Source: Candidatus Paracaedibacteraceae bacterium
GTDB taxonomy: Bacteria; Pseudomonadota; Alphaproteobacteria; Paracaedibacterales; Paracaedibacteraceae
Reading direction: 5' to 3'
Assembly (NCBI GenBank): GCA_019636055.1
Contig: JAHBYH010000002.1
Span: 1-64,000, forward strand
DNA length: 64,000 bases
Shown: positions 62,068 to 64,000 of the stretch, in pieces
How positions within the stretch are numbered: the stretch's first letter is position 1
Layout of the letters: each line of letters starts with the position of its first letter
Program-made: the position numbers and the translations under genes
Notes under the pieces: generated by a model
What the model saw: only the letters and a program-made list of their open reading frames with translations
The model's database searches: none
What the model was told of the DNA's origin: nothing

Positions 62068-63244
62068 CCGAAACCCTAAGTGAAAACATTACTGTTATCA
62101 TTATTATGACGGATAACCACCAAATTTGCCAGATCCCAAAACTAACAGACACAATAAAAAGCAACGAAGTGACGTATCCGTGCATCAGTGCCAAAGAACG
62201 ATTATCGGGAATACGCTGAAACCCTTGTCGTACAGTAAAGAAAAAAAACAAGCCCAACAATAAAGATCCGACAACGCCAAGTTCCAACAAGATTTGTAAT
62301 AACCCGTTATGAAGATGCTGAACACCGCTCTTAAAAATGGTTATTGATTGAAACTCACCGTCCCTAGTCACATAATTATGGATTGGAGAGATAATACTTA
62401 ATTCGGGTGTTTGGCCAATACCAAAACCAAAGACAGGCGTTTTTATAAATTTCTTAGAAGCCCAATCTATCATTTCTAAACGTTGTTGCGAAGAGCTTGA
62501 TTCAGGGTGCACAGCAATTTTTTGCCAGTGGTCCGATGTCATCAAGAATCCGATCAGAAACGCCAGACAAGTAGGAGCAAGACCAACAACCATTGACAAA
62601 AAGCGATTTGTCAGTTTTGGCAGCATCATTGTCAAAATAACAACAAGACACCCCAAGACAAGCGCAACGGGCCCCGCATCAAAATCATAAGACCACATAA
62701 CCCAGGCTGACGTTACAATCGACAACAGAATGAAAACAACAGGATATTTAGGATAACGTTGCGTTAATTCAAACAACCAAATCCCAAGACACACGGTTGT
62801 CATAAATCTGGAATAGGTTGCGGATCGATTCGTATGGATTATATCAATAAGGGGATAATCCATAAAATAGTCGAGGACTAGTATTCCGACACAAACCCAC
62901 ATTCCCCTAAAAAAACAACTGAGGTGACGATCCAACTCAAGATGACTTAAAGACTTTAAATATAGGAAAAACAAAGGTGCACAAGCCAGAATCGGAATAA
63001 CTTTCTTCAAAGTTAACAAGGAAATACGTGGATTTATTGACCACATGCAAGACAACCCCATCCACAGAACAAGACCAAAAAAACTCAACCAAAGTGGCGT
63101 TACAAGGTGGCGAATTTCCTTAAATTTATGGTCAAAAACCCCTAAACCCGAAACAATCACTAACGGGATATACATCCCTTTTGGCATAAACAAAGCAATA
63201 GGCCCAACCCCTGCTAAAACCCATCTTGCAATAGTCTGAATCAT
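62036..63244 (-). CDS. O-antigen ligase / Wzy_C-family membrane protein
   Basis: 402 residues with about ten to twelve membrane helices. The family loop is seen in IKTPVFGFGIGQTPELSIIS and VQHLHNGLLQILLELGVVGS, where the HxHNxxLQxLxExGxxG pattern of WaaL/Wzy_C is conserved. WaaL joins O-antigen to lipid A-core in the periplasm; Wzy-type polymerases share this domain, and sequence alone does not settle which. It overlaps the EVE-domain gene by 4 bases. Confidence 0.87.
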   Translation of the reverse strand: MIQTIARWVLAGVGPIALFMPKGMYIPLVIVSGLGVFDHKFKEIRHLVTPLWLSFFGLVLWMGLSCMWSINPRISLLTLKKVIPILACAPLFFLYLKSLSHLELDRHLSCFFRGMWVCVGILVLDYFMDYPLIDIIHTNRSATYSRFMTTVCLGIWLFELTQRYPKYPVVFILLSIVTSAWVMWSYDFDAGPVALVLGCLVVILTMMLPKLTNRFLSMVVGLAPTCLAFLIGFLMTSDHWQKIAVHPESSSSQQRLEMIDWASKKFIKTPVFGFGIGQTPELSIISPIHNYVTRDGEFQSITIFKSGVQHLHNGLLQILLELGVVGSLLLGLFFFFTVRQGFQRIPDNRSLALMHGYVTSLLFIVSVSFGIWQIWWLSVIIMITVMFSLRVSDEKPNSVTSS

Positions 63245-63654
63245 TGTTTATAGCTACCCATGTCACATAACAAGTTCCAAGCCCCCTCATCAATGGGCAT
63301 AACCGACAACCGCGACTGGCGAATCAAAGCTAAATCTGATAACTCAGGAACAAGTTTAATTTGTTCAAGAGAAATTGGAATCGGCATATCCGCATAGTAT
63401 TCCACATCCACCATCCCAAAACGACCTGTCTCATCTGTATGATCTGGATAATATTCCCGACATACCCGAACAATCCCAACAATTCGACGTTCACTCACGG
63501 AATGATAGAAAAAACACAGGTCTCCAACCTTCATAGCTTTCATGTTATTAGACGCCTGATAATTACGAACACCATCCCAATGCGTCACTTTTTTTTCTTT
63601 TTGATCTTGCCATGACCATGTTGACGGCTCTGTTTTAACCAACCAATATGCCAT
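63241..63654 (-). CDS. EVE-domain protein
   Basis: 137 residues. The EVE fold (related to PUA and YTH modified-base readers) is seen in MAYWLVKTEPSTWSWQDQKE, THWDGVRNYQASNNMKAMKV, GDLCFFYHSVSERRIVGIVR and the end LALIRQSRLSVMPIDEGAWN. Binding of modified nucleotides is known for the family; the bacterial role is unclear. Its ATG overlaps the gpsA stop (TAATG) and it overlaps the next gene by 4 bases. Confidence 0.92.
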   Translation of the reverse strand: MAYWLVKTEPSTWSWQDQKEKKVTHWDGVRNYQASNNMKAMKVGDLCFFYHSVSERRIVGIVRVCREYYPDHTDETGRFGMVDVEYYADMPIPISLEQIKLVPELSDLALIRQSRLSVMPIDEGAWNLLCDMGSYKQ

Positions 63655-64000
63655 TAAAATTCCCTTTCAGACTGACGCGACAGAACATCAACAATGACAG
63701 ATTCAATTGTCTCATGTTCATGCAAAACTCTATAGACTGCTTGCGTTAACGGTGCATAAACGTTTAATTTTTTCGCAATATCATAAATAGCAGCTGTTGT
63801 CACAACCCCTTCGGTAACCGAGTGCCTACGGGATAAAATCTCATCCATAGATTGTCCCCGTCCCAATTGCAAACCAAATGAGTAATTACGCGACTTCTCA
63901 CTGGTTGCCGTCAAAAATAAGTCACCTACCCCAGCCAAACCTAGGAACGTTTCTTTATCTCCCCCCAAAGCAATCCCTAATCGCGTCATTTCCGCAAGCC
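63654..64000 (-). CDS. gpsA: Glycerol-3-phosphate dehydrogenase [NAD(P)+], C-terminal part (5' end outside window)
   Basis: About 115 C-terminal residues. LAEMTRLGIALGGDKETFLG, GLAGVGDLFLTATSEKSRNY, RRHSVTEGVVTTAAIYDIAK and the helical end are GpsA signatures; the frame stays open to the right edge. It makes sn-glycerol-3-phosphate for phospholipids. The stop overlaps the EVE gene start. Confidence 0.93.
   Translation of the reverse strand, partial: LAEMTRLGIALGGDKETFLGLAGVGDLFLTATSEKSRNYSFGLQLGRGQSMDEILSRRHSVTEGVVTTAAIYDIAKKLNVYAPLTQAVYRVLHEHETIESVIVDVLSRQSEREF

Noticed and set aside
1-64000. CRISPR arrays, transposase genes, integrases or attachment sites
   Set aside because: No regularly spaced repeats and no such proteins were found on either strand.

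Overview
The window looks like chromosome from an alphaproteobacterium with a moderately AT-rich genome and a host-associated lifestyle, most like the amoeba or ciliate endosymbionts of the Holosporales (Caedibacter, Paracaedibacter, Odyssella type). The class assignment rests on a DUF4167 protein, the HIG1 / ATP:cobalamin adenosyltransferase / etfB / etfA / hydroxyacyl-CoA dehydrogenase block, addB-addA following amgK-murU, and an alphaproteobacterial-type tRNA-Met. The lifestyle assignment is inference from the number of unrecognised secreted proteins, a haemagglutinin-like giant, an autotransporter and a patatin-like lipoprotein. No insertion sequence, phage or CRISPR array was seen.

Layout. 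1-5535 (-) is the first 1845 codons of a filamentous-haemagglutinin-like protein that runs off the left edge. 6-16.5 kb (-) carries ftsH, an unknown secreted protein with a basic tail, glmS, the decayed end of a COG2865-type regulator, glmU, clpB and ftsA. 16.6-24 kb has a 2H phosphoesterase-like gene, the DUF4167 gene, an autotransporter with a small lipoprotein, then prmC, nadK and a large secreted repeat-type protein on the minus strand. 24-34.6 kb mixes tilS-tsaE, hemA, xseA, a YggS-type PLP protein, two secreted coiled-coil proteins, a patatin-like lipoprotein, rlmH-rsfS, a lytic transglycosylase, an Nfu-type Fe-S protein and a methyltransferase. 34.7-43.7 kb holds grpE-dnaK, hflX, two unknown genes, xseB and the fatty-acyl/ETF block. 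44-53.6 kb (-) is addA, addB, a fused amgK-murU gene and phaC. 53.7-64 kb has a small lipoprotein with recJ, tRNA-Met, a dsbD/ScsB-like gene with a redoxin and a CatB-like acetyltransferase, then nhaA, two surface-polysaccharide genes, an EVE-domain gene and the end of gpsA on the minus strand.

How it fits together. Amino-sugar and wall metabolism is well represented: GlmS and GlmU make UDP-GlcNAc, AmgK-MurU recycles MurNAc, and there is a transglycosylase and an O-antigen ligase-like protein. Protein quality control (FtsH, ClpB, DnaK/GrpE), DNA repair (AddAB, RecJ, ExoVII) and translation upkeep (TilS, TsaE, PrmC, RlmH, RsfS, HflX) make up the housekeeping core. PhaC, ETF and 3-hydroxyacyl-CoA dehydrogenase point to beta-oxidation-type carbon use and polyester storage.

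Most notable signals: the haemagglutinin-like giant; secreted proteins of unknown function, one with a nuclear-localisation-like tail; a ~103-bp perfect-ended inverted repeat element with a possible decayed relative; a palindrome inside the glmU promoter; the regulator remnant between glmU and glmS; a stem that buries the ribosome binding site of the acetyltransferase gene directly behind the stop codon of the gene before it; and the AmgK-MurU fusion.
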